The notes below the pieces were generated by a model. That model had not been told where the DNA came from. It did not search any database and saw only the letters and a list, made by a program, of their open reading frames with translations. Positions 25,937 through 35,769 of a stretch of 64,000 bases of DNA are shown here, one piece after another. Both the position numbers and the translations under genes were made by a program. Each line of letters starts with the position of its first letter. Within the stretch, counting starts at the first letter, position 1. The stretch is from CAVTPU01 sp963736695 (GTDB lineage Bacteria > Actinomycetota > Actinomycetes > Mycobacteriales > Micromonosporaceae), in assembly GCA_963736695.1 (NCBI GenBank), contig CAVTPU010000004.1:1240001-1304000 (forward strand), in the 5' to 3' direction.

Positions 25937-27135
25937 GGCAACGGCAACTCCGCCCGCACCCGGAAGCCGCCGCGGTCGCCGGGGCCGTGCTCCACCGTGC
26001 CGCCGAACATCGTCGCCCGTTCGCGCATGCCGAGCAGCCCGCGGCCAGGTGGACGCTCCGGTTGTGAGCCACGGCCGTCATCGGTTATCTCGATAGCGAG
26101 CACGCGGCCCACCAGTCCCACCGCGACTGTGGCGCGACCTGCCTGACCATGGGTGAGAGCGTTGGTGAGCGACTCCTGCACGATCCGATATGCCGTCAGG
26201 CTCAGACTGCGCGGCACCGCGAGGTTCGACTCGCCGGTGACCTCGACCCGCATGCCCGCACGCGTCATCTGGTCACACAGTTGGGCAATGTTCGACAGGC
26301 CCGGTTCGGCGTCACGTTCGCCAGCGCGGTCGGGGGGACCGTCGTGGCGCAGAATTCCCAACACCCGGTCCAGCTCGGCGAGCGCGTCGCGACCGGTATC
26401 CTCCACGCTGGACAGCAGTTGCCTGGTCTGTTGTGGACTGTTGTCGAGGGTCATTCGTGCGGCGCCTGCCTGCACGAGCATGAGGTTGACTGTGTGTCCG
26501 ACGAGATCGTGCAGTTCGCGGGCGATGTGCGCGCGTTCTTCGGCGACGGCTTGGCGTTGCGTTAATCGTTGCGTGGCGCGCTGCTGTTCGCGCCACCGCG
26601 CGGTGCGATAGCCCAGCGCCCACGCGAGCGCCCACGAAAACAGCACTCCGGTGAGCGCCACCAACGACGACGGTTGCAGCCTGAGGAAATAGACGATGAC
26701 GCCCGGAAGCGCGACCGCCGGGCCCCACCAGGCCCGCGACCGCGTCGCATACAACCCAACAGAATAAATGCCAACCAGATTCGAGTACGGCGAGATCGGG
26801 CTCGGCGCCACGAACAGCGTCTCCGCCACCAAAGCCGATGATCCGAGCAGATAGCCCAGCACAGGTGCCTGCCGGCGAAGCGCCAACCCGCCCGCGATCA
26901 GCACGCTGAATCCGACCGCCATGGGTTTCAGGCCGCCGAGAGTCTCGGCGGCCTGAAACCGTTCGGCGAGCATCACGACCAGGAAGACGCCACCCAACGC
27001 CACGTCCGCCACCAAGGCCGTCGGCCGGCGTCGGCGCGTGTGGACCATTCGGCGTACCAGATGGATCATCGATCGGTGGCCGCCCGCGACGCGGCCGCCA
27101 GCGTCTCGCACCGTCGTCGCCACTGTCGTCACCAC
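25933..27135 (-). CDS. NarL-type sensor histidine kinase
   Basis: 400 residues. Residues ~40-165 hold about five membrane helices. A coiled linker (QQRATQRLTQRQAVAEE) leads to the HisKA_3 site RELHDLVGHTVNLML, and then to the ATPase with LTAYRIVQESLTNALTHG, DDGRGSQ and GLLGMRERATMFGG. All functional residues are present, unlike the frameshifted kinase at 3656. GTG 27135 has GAGG six bases upstream; ATG 27069 is an alternative. It contains one rare TTA codon in the linker. Confidence 0.9.
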   Translation of the reverse strand: MVTTVATTVRDAGGRVAGGHRSMIHLVRRMVHTRRRRPTALVADVALGGVFLVVMLAERFQAAETLGGLKPMAVGFSVLIAGGLALRRQAPVLGYLLGSSALVAETLFVAPSPISPYSNLVGIYSVGLYATRSRAWWGPAVALPGVIVYFLRLQPSSLVALTGVLFSWALAWALGYRTARWREQQRATQRLTQRQAVAEERAHIARELHDLVGHTVNLMLVQAGAARMTLDNSPQQTRQLLSSVEDTGRDALAELDRVLGILRHDGPPDRAGERDAEPGLSNIAQLCDQMTRAGMRVEVTGESNLAVPRSLSLTAYRIVQESLTNALTHGQAGRATVAVGLVGRVLAIEITDDGRGSQPERPPGRGLLGMRERATMFGGTVEHGPGDRGGFRVRAELPLP

Positions 27136-27358
27136 CCGCCGCCTCGCACCGCTGCACGCGCGTCACCCGCGCTGCCGCCGCCAACATTAGCCGGCGCTCA
27201 CCGAAGGCGTCCTCACCCCTGCGGGGTCAACGGCATACCCCTCACGAGGCAGGAAACCGACCTCCCCAGCGGGACGCGGTCGAGCCGAGGGGCATTTAGC
27301 GTTGCGCTCACTTCGCCGCCGGCATCGCCGTCGCGACCCCACCAGTGAAGGAGGAGAC

Positions 27359-28147
27359 ATGGATTCCCCCGTGTCCGCGCACCCCACCGTCATCAGCCAA
27401 TATTCGGCGGGAAAGGTCTCCGCGATCGTCCTCGCCGCCACGATCCCCATGGGGGTCGGGGCGTGGATCGTGGCCCCCGCCCTCATGGGGATGGTCGGAG
27501 TTGACTCGGGGGGCGGTTCCGCCGATGGCGGCCGCTTCGCCCAGATTCTGATCGCCACCTTCACCGCCGGCCTCGCCTGGCAGTTTCTGCTGGTCGTCGG
27601 GCTCGTCGCACGTGAGCAGCGGACGCTACGTTGGCGAGTGGTCCGTGACGCACTGTGGCTCAATCCCCCCACTGACGCCGCCGGCCGTCGGGGTGGCCGG
27701 CGCTGGTGGTGGGTCGTGGCTCTTATCGCGTGTTTCGGGGCGATCGAAGCCCTGCCGCTCAGTCAATCACCGCCGGCCGGCCGTGATCTCGGTGCGTTTC
27801 TCGGCTCATCCGATGGGCAGGATTTTCTGCGCGGCAACTGGCCGATGCTCGCGTTGGTCGTTCTCATGGCGCTGCTCAACACGGTGCTCGGCGAGGAGTT
27901 GCTCTTTCGCGGTCTGCTGCTGCCCCGCATGGGTGGAGCCTTCGGCAAAGCCGACTGGGTCGTCAACGGCATCGCCTTCGGCCTCTATCACCTGCACCAG
28001 CCGTGGTCGATCCCCAGCGGAATCGCTACCGGGCTCGCGGCGGCCTTCGCCACCCGACGACTGCACAGCGCGTGGATGGGCATCATCGCGCATTCGGTGC
28101 AGAGCCTGATCATCGTCGGTCTTACCGTGGCGATCGTGCTTTCGTGA
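27359..28147 (+). CDS. CPBP-family intramembrane metalloprotease
   Basis: About 262 residues with several membrane helices. The CPBP (CAAX protease/bacteriocin-processing) motifs are seen: GEELLFRGLLLPRM (Glu pair and Arg), IAFGLYHLHQPW (His) and WMGIIAHSVQS (final His). In bacteria such proteins process or protect against peptides; substrates are seldom known. ATG 27359 has AAGGAGG seven bases upstream, clearly better than upstream codons. It is divergent from the kinase. Confidence 0.87.
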   Translation: MDSPVSAHPTVISQYSAGKVSAIVLAATIPMGVGAWIVAPALMGMVGVDSGGGSADGGRFAQILIATFTAGLAWQFLLVVGLVAREQRTLRWRVVRDALWLNPPTDAAGRRGGRRWWWVVALIACFGAIEALPLSQSPPAGRDLGAFLGSSDGQDFLRGNWPMLALVVLMALLNTVLGEELLFRGLLLPRMGGAFGKADWVVNGIAFGLYHLHQPWSIPSGIATGLAAAFATRRLHSAWMGIIAHSVQSLIIVGLTVAIVLS

Positions 28148-28252
28148 CACCGATCCGCCCGTCCGCCCGACTCGCGCCATCCACTGTCGACCGTGCGTCG
28201 ACTGTTATGCTGCCCGCACCCCACACCACAGGCTGAGCGAAAGGCCCGACGG

Positions 28253-30643
28253 ATGGCCGAATCGGCGGTTGCCACACCCAAGCGTTTCTTCGGTGCGGTT
28301 CGGCGCGATCAGGTGGATAAGGTGCGGGCCGCTCTCGACGCGGGTTTCGACCTCTCGACGGCATATGACCCACACCGAATCGACCGACCACCGACCACCG
28401 CGCTGCACCACGCGCTCGAGTCCGGTGCCGACGCGGTCGCACGACTGCTGCTCGATCGGGGCGCCGATCCCAATCGGCGCAATGGCTACGGCGACTATCC
28501 GTTGCACCTCACCAGCGAGGCTGCGCTCGTCGAGCGACTCCTCGCCGCCGGCGCCGAGGTGAACGCCCGCGACCGACGCGGACGCACCGCCCTGCACCGA
28601 TCCTGCGCCGCGCACCGCCGTGACCTCGCCGTGATCGCCGCGCTCCTGCGCGGTGGCGCCGACGTCGACGCCGTGGACGATGACGGTTTGACCGCCTATC
28701 ACCACGCCGCGCGGGTCGACGCCCGGGACCTCCTGCGCAGCCACGGGGCCACCGGACTCGCGAGCGGCACGGGATCGGCCCAGCTCCCGACCCGTACGAT
28801 CGCGGTTTTGTCTGATGTGGACGTTGAGCGCGGTTGCATCGGGGCGGACCGGATCGGCGGCGTCTGGTTCGGCGGTTATTCCGGGCTCTTCCGACGGCTC
28901 CCCGACGGACGGGTGGATCGCTTCGAGTTCGACGACTCCTTCGCCATCGGCTCGATCGTGCCCGGCCCACCCGCCGACTCCGACGACACCGTCTATGTCG
29001 CAACCAACGCCGGCCTGTTGAGATTCTCGGACGGACAGTTCCGGCATTTTCGGGTCGACAACTCGGAGCTCTTCGACAACCACATCACCGGACTCTTCAC
29101 CGGAGCCGACGGCCGGGTGTTCTTCCTCTGCTATGAGACCGGCCTGCCCGAGCGTCACATCGGGATCGTCGACGGGGAGAGTTTCGCCATTCTGCGGCCC
29201 GGAGTCGACTTTCCGACCGGCCTTGAGCTCACCTGCGTGTCGTCCACACCCGACGGATCGCTGTTGGTGGGCGGTGAGAACGGTTTCGCGTGGCACGACG
29301 GTGCACAGTGGAGGCATCTGACCAGCTTCGATGACTCCGTCTTCGACCCGTCAGTCCAGGCGATCGAGGTGGTCGGCGACGACGTGTGGCTCGGCACCCA
29401 GAACGGCACCTATCGCCTGCGCGACGGGGCGTTCACCCACGTCGAGACCGACTCCGTGGCCTGCCTGTGTTGGGACGGCGAATCGCTGTGGGGCGGCGCA
29501 TCGTGGGGCGGGCTCTTCCGCATCCACGACGCGGTGGTGACTCGGTTTCGGGAGGACGACTCGGCCCTGCCGGACGACAACGTCCACGGGTTGGTCCGCG
29601 CGACCGACGGCACGATATGGGTGCACGCGGGTTCCGAGGTGGCGTGGCTGCGCGACGGCGAGCCGCACGCGGTGACCCACGAGTCGGAACCTGACGACGC
29701 CACTCACGACGACACCTCCGACGGTGATTTCGCCGGCACCGATCGCGCCGGCACCGACGACACCGCCGATGGCGGGCGCACAGCGACCGTCGCTGCCAAC
29801 GAAACCGTTGGTGTCGGCGGAGACTCGATCCCGGCCGATGTTCGAGACGCCTTCACCGCCGCGGATCTCACCGGCATCACCGCCGACGAACTCCTGCGGG
29901 TGGTCCGGCCCGCCATCGAGTTCGACCTCACCGGGGGTCGGCGACCGGTCGAGCTCGAAGTCGGCGCGTCGAGGTTCGGCGGGCTGCCCGACCTGCCCGA
30001 CGATGTGCCGTGGCCGACCTTCAGCTATGACGACGAGGCCTATCTGCCGTTCATCATGCAGGTGAACCTCGCCGACGTCGCCGTGCTGGATCTCGAACGA
30101 CTGCTGCCGGAGACCGGCATGCTGCTGTTCTTCAGCGACACGAGCCCGGACGACATCGGTGACGCGCGGGTGCTGCACGTCGACGCGCCCGTCGAGCTGC
30201 TGCGTCGACGTGACCTGCCCGACGACCTCTCCGACCGGCTCGACGACGATGATTTCGTGGCACGGCTGCCCGAATGGCGGCTGACGTTCGCCCAGCGGTT
30301 CACGCTGCCGTCCGCCGAGTTCCTCGCGGCCCGCGCCGACCTCGCCGACAGCGACAAACGGGCCCTCGCCGAGTTGCGCCGACTGCTCGACCAACGGGGC
30401 CCGACCGGCGACACCACGGGGTCGCGTCTGCTCGGCTGGCCCGACAATCAACAGGGCGAGTTCCTGTCGAGCCATAAGCAGATCGTGCTGCTTCAGCTGT
30501 GCGGCGAGGGTCTCCGGGCGCCGCGCATCGACCGGGTCTTCCGTCACTGGTGCGGAGACGGACTCATCCACACCGTGCTCGCCCGCAAACACCTGCGCAA
30601 GCGCCGCTTCGACCGCGCCACGACCGAGATGACCTACACCTGA
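28253..30643 (+). CDS. ankyrin / beta-propeller / DUF1963 fusion protein
   Basis: 796 residues in three parts. Residues ~1-165 hold four ankyrin repeats (TALHHAL, LLLDRGADPNRR, YPLHLTS, TALHRSC, LLRGGADVDAVD). Residues ~175-470 are a run of short strands with repeated VWFGG-, VYVATNAGLL-, LLVGGENGFAW- and VWLGTQNGTY-type blades, like the propellers of hybrid two-component sensors. An acidic linker follows, then DUF1963 (~545-795; FGGLPDLPDDVPWP, GMLLFFSDT, LLGWPDNQQGEFL). No enzyme motif is seen, so a binding or scaffold role is likely. No signal peptide. The ends of this gene and the next (minus) gene overlap by ten bases. Confidence 0.82.
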   Translation: MAESAVATPKRFFGAVRRDQVDKVRAALDAGFDLSTAYDPHRIDRPPTTALHHALESGADAVARLLLDRGADPNRRNGYGDYPLHLTSEAALVERLLAAGAEVNARDRRGRTALHRSCAAHRRDLAVIAALLRGGADVDAVDDDGLTAYHHAARVDARDLLRSHGATGLASGTGSAQLPTRTIAVLSDVDVERGCIGADRIGGVWFGGYSGLFRRLPDGRVDRFEFDDSFAIGSIVPGPPADSDDTVYVATNAGLLRFSDGQFRHFRVDNSELFDNHITGLFTGADGRVFFLCYETGLPERHIGIVDGESFAILRPGVDFPTGLELTCVSSTPDGSLLVGGENGFAWHDGAQWRHLTSFDDSVFDPSVQAIEVVGDDVWLGTQNGTYRLRDGAFTHVETDSVACLCWDGESLWGGASWGGLFRIHDAVVTRFREDDSALPDDNVHGLVRATDGTIWVHAGSEVAWLRDGEPHAVTHESEPDDATHDDTSDGDFAGTDRAGTDDTADGGRTATVAANETVGVGGDSIPADVRDAFTAADLTGITADELLRVVRPAIEFDLTGGRRPVELEVGASRFGGLPDLPDDVPWPTFSYDDEAYLPFIMQVNLADVAVLDLERLLPETGMLLFFSDTSPDDIGDARVLHVDAPVELLRRRDLPDDLSDRLDDDDFVARLPEWRLTFAQRFTLPSAEFLAARADLADSDKRALAELRRLLDQRGPTGDTTGSRLLGWPDNQQGEFLSSHKQIVLLQLCGEGLRAPRIDRVFRHWCGDGLIHTVLARKHLRKRRFDRATTEMTYT

Positions 30644-31836
30644 CCGGTGATCGGCGCCCTATTCCTTTGACGTGGATCGAGGCCGAGTGCGCGAACCTCG
30701 GCCAGCCACGCCGGCACGTCGGTGATGGTGCCGAGTTCGGTGCGCGCACCCGAACACAACTCCTCGATGAGGCGTGCGCAGTCGCGGGTCAATCTCGCCG
30801 GCGCTGACGCGCACACCCGCAGATAGTCGTCCAACTCCGGTTCGTCGAACAGATATGCGCGCCACATCGCATAGAGCGCGGTCGGCACGTGCGACGCGCA
30901 CGCGGCCAGCCTGGCCTCGACGATCTCGGCCGTGACCACGCGATTGCGGTCCTCGTCAACGAACTCGTCGCCGAACACGTCCTCGATCCACTCGGCCAGG
31001 TCACGGCCGCTTCGCTCCCGCTGACCAAGCAGCAGTTGAATCCACTCCGAGCGGATGAACAGATGACGGATGCCATCGTGTTCGCGATCACCGCCGCCGT
31101 ATGCGACAAAGTCGGGGTATTCGTCCTCTATGGAGGAGAGCCAGTCGACGGCGACCCGTCCGGACAACACCCGCACACCACGTTCATAGGCGCCTGCCGA
31201 GACCTGGTCCTCGCTGTAGGCGGTGTCCAACGCGTGGGCGAAGAGCATCGTCGAAAGCCGGTCCGCGAGGTCGCCGGCTTGATAGAAAACGTCCTCGCAA
31301 CCGTAGTAACAGAACTCGCGCACCACCTCATCGGCCGCGACGTCAGGATGTGCCTTCTCGGGGTCCGTCGCCGGATAGATCGCCAGCATCGCCACCGCGG
31401 TGTCGGCTCGGTCGTCGACACACACCAGTCCGCAGAAGACCTCGGCCAACTCCATGCCGAAGGACCGCTGCCCCGCGCAGACCGCAGAGACGAAGACATT
31501 GCCCTCCGGCGGCACGCGATCCCACTCGGTCGACGCCAACGTCCACCCGTCGAAGACGGGCCACTCGCCGGCCTCGGCCACCACCGTCAACAGTCGCCGA
31601 TAGGCGGGTGGCATGGCGGTCGCCCAATTCTCGACAAACCGGGCCTCCACGACCCCCGGGTCCTCCACCGGCGCGGATTCTCGTTCGTCGACAGCCGCCA
31701 TCGCCTTGATGAAGGCCGACAAACCAGAGTCGACGAACGCGTCCGGTCCCGCCTCGAACACGGCATCCAACGACCCCACGTCGCCATCGTCGTTCGAGGG
31801 GTCCAGCCGGCCGGGGCTATCCGCGGAGAGGGTCAT
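30634..31836 (-). CDS. conserved hypothetical protein, ~400 residues
   Basis: Soluble, acidic, with alternating helices. Visible segments include PPAYRRLLTVVAEAGEWPVFDGW near residue 80, MLAIYPATDPEKAHPDV, YERGVRVLSGRVAVDWLSS and LAEWIEDVFGDEFVDEDRNR. I do not recognise the family; no nucleotide, metal or DNA motif stands out. ATG 31836 or the preceding GTG 31839 may be the start. It converges on the ankyrin/propeller gene with a ten-base overlap, so it is a separate unit, perhaps functionally related by position. Confidence 0.6.
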   Translation of the reverse strand: MTLSADSPGRLDPSNDDGDVGSLDAVFEAGPDAFVDSGLSAFIKAMAAVDERESAPVEDPGVVEARFVENWATAMPPAYRRLLTVVAEAGEWPVFDGWTLASTEWDRVPPEGNVFVSAVCAGQRSFGMELAEVFCGLVCVDDRADTAVAMLAIYPATDPEKAHPDVAADEVVREFCYYGCEDVFYQAGDLADRLSTMLFAHALDTAYSEDQVSAGAYERGVRVLSGRVAVDWLSSIEDEYPDFVAYGGGDREHDGIRHLFIRSEWIQLLLGQRERSGRDLAEWIEDVFGDEFVDEDRNRVVTAEIVEARLAACASHVPTALYAMWRAYLFDEPELDDYLRVCASAPARLTRDCARLIEELCSGARTELGTITDVPAWLAEVRALGLDPRQRNRAPITGQV

Positions 31837-32040
31837 CACCGGATTCTAGGAACCGCCACCGACGTTTCGCGTCGAGGTGCTCACCGGCGACTGCGTTCGC
31901 GAGCGCGACGACCCGTACACCTGAGGGTTTTCACGCCGCCGCCGGCTCGACAAGGGTGGGGCGGGGGGCGAAAATCGGCGGGTCACAGTGAAACGATAGC
32001 GGTAGCGTGTCATCGATGAAGAAGAAGACACGACAATCGC

Positions 32041-32634
32041 GTGCCAGCGACGAGCCAGCGGCTCTCCGCGTCGACTGTGGAGCTCGACCCCGCCCGCCTT
32101 GTGAAGATCAGCAAACGCATGTCCCGCGCGCTGCGGCACGATCCGACACGGGTTGGGCTGACCCTCGACAGTGGTGGCTGGGTGGACGTCGACGCGCTGC
32201 TCGGCGCGTTGAGCATCACCCGGGCGGAGCTCGACCAGGTCGTCGCCGGCAACGACAAGCAACGTTTCGCGGTGGTACGCGACGACGACGGCGTGGACCG
32301 GGTTCGCGCCAATCAGGGCCATTCGGTCCCCGTCGAGCTCGACCTGATGCCGGCCGATCCCCCGGACCTGCTCTTTCACGGCACGGGCACCGCCGCCTGG
32401 CTGAGCATCCAGGTCAGTGGCATCCATCGTGGTGGCCGCCACCACGTGCATTTGTCGCCGGACATCCCGACAGCGCGGCGGGTCGGCGACCGGCGGGGCG
32501 GTCCAACCGTGGTGATCACGGTGGACGCGGCGCGGATGGCTCGCGACGGTCACGTCTTCTTCCGCAGCGACAACGGGGTGTGGCTCACCGACGCGGTGCC
32601 GGCCGGCTACCTCCACGTCCCGCCGGCATCGTGA
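32041..32634 (+). CDS. kptA: KptA/Tpt1-type RNA 2'-phosphotransferase
   Basis: About 197 residues. Conserved KptA segments occur in order: ISKRMSRALRHDP near residue 25 (SxxLxxxLRHxP), GWVDVDALL, KQRFAV, LFHGTG, HVHLSPD and VFFRSDNGVWLTDAVP. The enzyme moves an internal 2'-phosphate from RNA to NAD, giving ADP-ribose 1",2"-cyclic phosphate and nicotinamide. Its task in bacteria, which lack the eukaryotic tRNA-splicing pathway, is unclear; end-ADP-ribosylation of nucleic acid is one proposal. The start is uncertain (GTG 32041 or GTG 32077). It stands alone here but adds to the NAD-linked genes of the window. Confidence 0.88.
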   Translation: MPATSQRLSASTVELDPARLVKISKRMSRALRHDPTRVGLTLDSGGWVDVDALLGALSITRAELDQVVAGNDKQRFAVVRDDDGVDRVRANQGHSVPVELDLMPADPPDLLFHGTGTAAWLSIQVSGIHRGGRHHVHLSPDIPTARRVGDRRGGPTVVITVDAARMARDGHVFFRSDNGVWLTDAVPAGYLHVPPAS

Positions 32635-32826
32635 CCATGGGGGCGAGCCGGACAAGATTGTGATCGGCGTCGCAGCCTGCCATAAGCTACCAAGATCGGG
32701 CTGAATCGTTACCCTGGTGCGTGGTCCGCCGACGGGTCATGGCACCCGCCGCGACCGACGATCAACAGACCGACCGGGTACGGACGCTGACCGGCGCAAC
32801 CGGCAGCGGCGACGAAAGGGTGCACA

Positions 32827-33939
32827 GTGTCACGTTCTGCTCGAATCGTCGCTGTGGTGAGCGCGATAGTGGTGCTCGTCGGTGGGGGTGCGTTCGTCGG
32901 TTGGCGGATGGTCAACAACAAGGTCAACAACTCCATCCCCAAGGCCGATCTCTTCGGCGATTCGGGGGCCAACGGATCTCCGACCGCCAGTCCCACACCG
33001 CCGCCGGGCGCCGACATCAAGGGCCCACTCAACATCCTCATCAGTGGGGTCGACACCCGGGTCAGCGTGCCCGGCTGGATCCCCCGGTCAGACAGTGTGC
33101 TGATCCTGCACGTCAACGCCGACCTCAGCTCGGGCTATCTGACCTCGCTGCCGCGTGACCTCGTCGTCAATGTGCCCGCGTTCGCGCCGGCGCAGTTCGG
33201 CGGGGAGCGCACCAAGCTGACCCACGCGATGATGTATGGCAGCAAGGTTCCCGGCAAATCCGAGCCGAGCACGGCTCAGGGGTTCCAGCTGCTCTCCAAG
33301 ACGGTCAGCAAATACACCGGCATCAGCCGCTTCGACGCCGGCGCGGTGCTCACCTTCGGAGGTCTCGCCGGGCTGGTCAACGCGGTCGGCGGTGTCGACG
33401 CCTACGTCGACCAGCAGACCGTCTCGATCCACATGCAGCCCAACGGTCAGCACCGACCCGAGTGTGGCGGCTGTGAGCACGGCTATTCCGGTCCGCGCAT
33501 GACCTACAAGGTCGGCATGCACCACTTCACCGGCTGGCAGGCCATCGACTATTCACGGCAGCGCTATCTCAGCGGTGGCGACTACACCCGCCAGCGACAC
33601 CAGCGGCAGATCATCAAGGCGATCGTCGCCAAGATCTTCTCCAGCGACACGGTCAACAACCCCACCCAGATCAACAAGGTCATCAAGGCGCTCGGCAAGA
33701 CCCTGACCTTCGACGGCCGAGGCCGGACCCCGACCGAGTTCGCCTATGCGCTGCGCAACCTGCGGCCCGAAAAGGTCACGCTGGTTGGCCTGCCGGGAGC
33801 TGGGGCATATAGCGGCGGCAGCTATATCGGCGAGAACCTCACCGGGGTGCAGACGTCCTATTTCGCGGCGCTGCGGGCCGACACACTCGACGCGTTCGTC
33901 GCGAGTCACCCGAAGCTGGTCAACGCCGACCCCCGCTAG
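32827..33939 (+). CDS. LytR-CpsA-Psr (LCP) family protein
   Basis: 370 residues. One N-terminal membrane helix (residues ~7-28) is followed by a Pro/Thr-rich linker, and an LCP domain outside the membrane with NILISGVDTR, RSDSVLILHVN, TSLPRDLVV, NAVGGVDAYVD and a basic RQRYLSGGDYTRQRHQRQ. LCP enzymes attach teichoic acid, arabinogalactan or other polymers to peptidoglycan. GTG 32827 lies behind GAAAGGG. No other wall gene is adjacent. A hairpin follows 24 bases after the stop. Confidence 0.9.
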   Translation: MSRSARIVAVVSAIVVLVGGGAFVGWRMVNNKVNNSIPKADLFGDSGANGSPTASPTPPPGADIKGPLNILISGVDTRVSVPGWIPRSDSVLILHVNADLSSGYLTSLPRDLVVNVPAFAPAQFGGERTKLTHAMMYGSKVPGKSEPSTAQGFQLLSKTVSKYTGISRFDAGAVLTFGGLAGLVNAVGGVDAYVDQQTVSIHMQPNGQHRPECGGCEHGYSGPRMTYKVGMHHFTGWQAIDYSRQRYLSGGDYTRQRHQRQIIKAIVAKIFSSDTVNNPTQINKVIKALGKTLTFDGRGRTPTEFAYALRNLRPEKVTLVGLPGAGAYSGGSYIGENLTGVQTSYFAALRADTLDAFVASHPKLVNADPR

Positions 33940-33963
33940 CCTCACCAACGCCCTGCCTGCCCT

Positions 33964-33997
33964 GCGGCGATCATGGGCGTAGCTTCATGATCGCCGC
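33964..33997 (+). terminator. 12-bp perfect hairpin after the LCP gene
   Basis: GCGGCGATCATG (33964-33975) and CATGATCGCCGC (33986-33997) pair perfectly around a ten-base loop. No T-run follows on this strand, so termination would be of the T-less kind often proposed in actinobacteria. As it lies 33 bases before polX it might also be a control site for that gene. Confidence 0.5.
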
Positions 33998-34029
33998 TCA
34001 AAAGTGGGGCGAGGCCGTAGAATCGGACC

Positions 34030-35769
34030 ATGGCCCGCCCGAACGAGGTGGTTGAGGGGCTGCTCCAGGAGTATGCCGATCTGCTCTCCATCACCGGTGG
34101 TGAAGCGTTCAAGGTGCGGGTCTATGAGAAGGCAGCCCGCGCCGTCGGCGGCTATCAGACGGATGTCTCGACTCTCGACGCCGCCGGGCTCCGCAAGATC
34201 GCAGGCGTCGGGTCGTCGATCGCCGACAAGATCGATCAGTTTCTGCGCACCGGCCGGTTCGAGGCCGTCGAGAAGCTGCGCGCCGAGGTCCCTGCGGGCG
34301 TGCGGGAGCTCACCAACGTGCCCGGCCTCGGGCCGAAACGCGCGATGACCCTCTATGCCGAGCGGGGCGTCACGTCGGTCGATGACCTGGCACGGGCGCT
34401 CGACGACGGCCGCCTCGCCGGCCTGCGCGGCTTCGGGCCGAAGAGCACAGCCAACCTGCGCCACGGCATCGACTTGGCCCGCGCGAGCAGCGGACGGACC
34501 CTCATCAACCACGCGACGGCCGCCGCCGAGGAGATCATCCCCGTGCTGCGCGCCGTGAAGGGCTGCCTGCAGTGCACGGTCGCCGGATCGCTCGCGCGCA
34601 TGCGCGAGACGATCGGCGACATCGACATCCTCGCCGCGTCCGACCACCCCGCGCCGCTGATGGCCGCGTTGGTCAACCTCGACCAGGTGGCTGAGGTCGT
34701 CGTGCGAGGCGAAAAGAAGACATCCGTACGGCTCAATAATGGTTTGCAGGTGGATCTTCGAGTCGTGCCACCGCAGTCGTGGGGGGCCGCGCTGCAATAT
34801 TTCATCGGGTCGAAGGCGCACAACATCCGGCTGCGGGAGATCGCCCTGCGACGGGGTTTGAAACTCTCCGAATATGGCCTGTTCCGCGTCGACGACGACA
34901 CGCTCGTGGTGTCGCGAACCGAGGAGGAGGTCTATCACCATCTCGGGCTGCCGTGGATTCCGCCGACGCTGCGGGAGGATCGGGGCGAGATCGAGGCGGC
35001 GCTCGCCGATGACCTGCCCCGCCTCGTGCGGATCGACGACGTGCGCGGCGATCTGCACACGCACACCAACCTCACCGACGGCCTCTGCGACCTGACCGAG
35101 ATGGTCGAGGCGATCGCCGATCGCGGGTTGAGTTATGTCGCGATCACCGACCACGCCAAGGACATGGCGATGCAGCGCATGACCGACGAGAAGATGCTCG
35201 CGCAACGCGAGCGGGTGCGCGCGCTCGCGAAACAGAAAGACCACAGTGGACGCAAGGTGACCGTGTTGCACGGCGTGGAGCTCAATATCGGCCCCACCGG
35301 CGACGTGGACTGGGGTCCGGAGTTCCTCGCCGGCTTCGACATCTGCGTCGCGTCGGTGCACTCGCACTTCACCCAGTCGGCCGGCGATATGACGCGCCGA
35401 CTCATCCGGGCCTGCGAGAACCCGTACGTGTCGATCATCGGTCATCCGACCACCCGCCAACTCGGCCGACGTGGCCAGGTGGAGGCCGACTGGGACGCCG
35501 TCTTCGCCGCGGCGGCGAGCACCGGCACAGCCATGGAGATCAACAGTTATCCCGATCGGCTCGACCTGCCCGACGAGCTGATCCTGCGGGCCCGGCGAGC
35601 AGGCGTCACGTTCACCATCGACACCGACGCGCACGCCGTCACCCACCTGGACTATCTGCGTTTCGGCGTCGGCACCGCCCAACGTGGCTGGCTGACCGCA
35701 GCCGAGGTGCTCAACACCTGGCCACTTTCCCGGGTACGCGCGTTTGTGCGCGCGAAACGCCCCAGCTGA
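34030..35769 (+). CDS. polX: DNA polymerase X / 3'-5' exonuclease with PHP domain
   Basis: 579 residues with the bacterial PolX layout. Residues ~1-90 are the 8-kDa lyase-like domain with helix-hairpin-helix (IAGVGSSIADKI). ~90-310 is the polymerase palm, with a second HhH (VPGLGPKRA) and catalytic GDIDIL at 196-201. A PHP domain from ~335 has GDLHTHTNLTDG, ITDHAKDM, ELNIG, VASVHSHF, IGHPTTR and TIDTDAHAV, a complete set of metal residues. It fills short gaps in base-excision repair and trims 3' ends. Cytoplasmic. It stands as its own unit. Confidence 0.94.
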   Translation: MARPNEVVEGLLQEYADLLSITGGEAFKVRVYEKAARAVGGYQTDVSTLDAAGLRKIAGVGSSIADKIDQFLRTGRFEAVEKLRAEVPAGVRELTNVPGLGPKRAMTLYAERGVTSVDDLARALDDGRLAGLRGFGPKSTANLRHGIDLARASSGRTLINHATAAAEEIIPVLRAVKGCLQCTVAGSLARMRETIGDIDILAASDHPAPLMAALVNLDQVAEVVVRGEKKTSVRLNNGLQVDLRVVPPQSWGAALQYFIGSKAHNIRLREIALRRGLKLSEYGLFRVDDDTLVVSRTEEEVYHHLGLPWIPPTLREDRGEIEAALADDLPRLVRIDDVRGDLHTHTNLTDGLCDLTEMVEAIADRGLSYVAITDHAKDMAMQRMTDEKMLAQRERVRALAKQKDHSGRKVTVLHGVELNIGPTGDVDWGPEFLAGFDICVASVHSHFTQSAGDMTRRLIRACENPYVSIIGHPTTRQLGRRGQVEADWDAVFAAAASTGTAMEINSYPDRLDLPDELILRARRAGVTFTIDTDAHAVTHLDYLRFGVGTAQRGWLTAAEVLNTWPLSRVRAFVRAKRPS

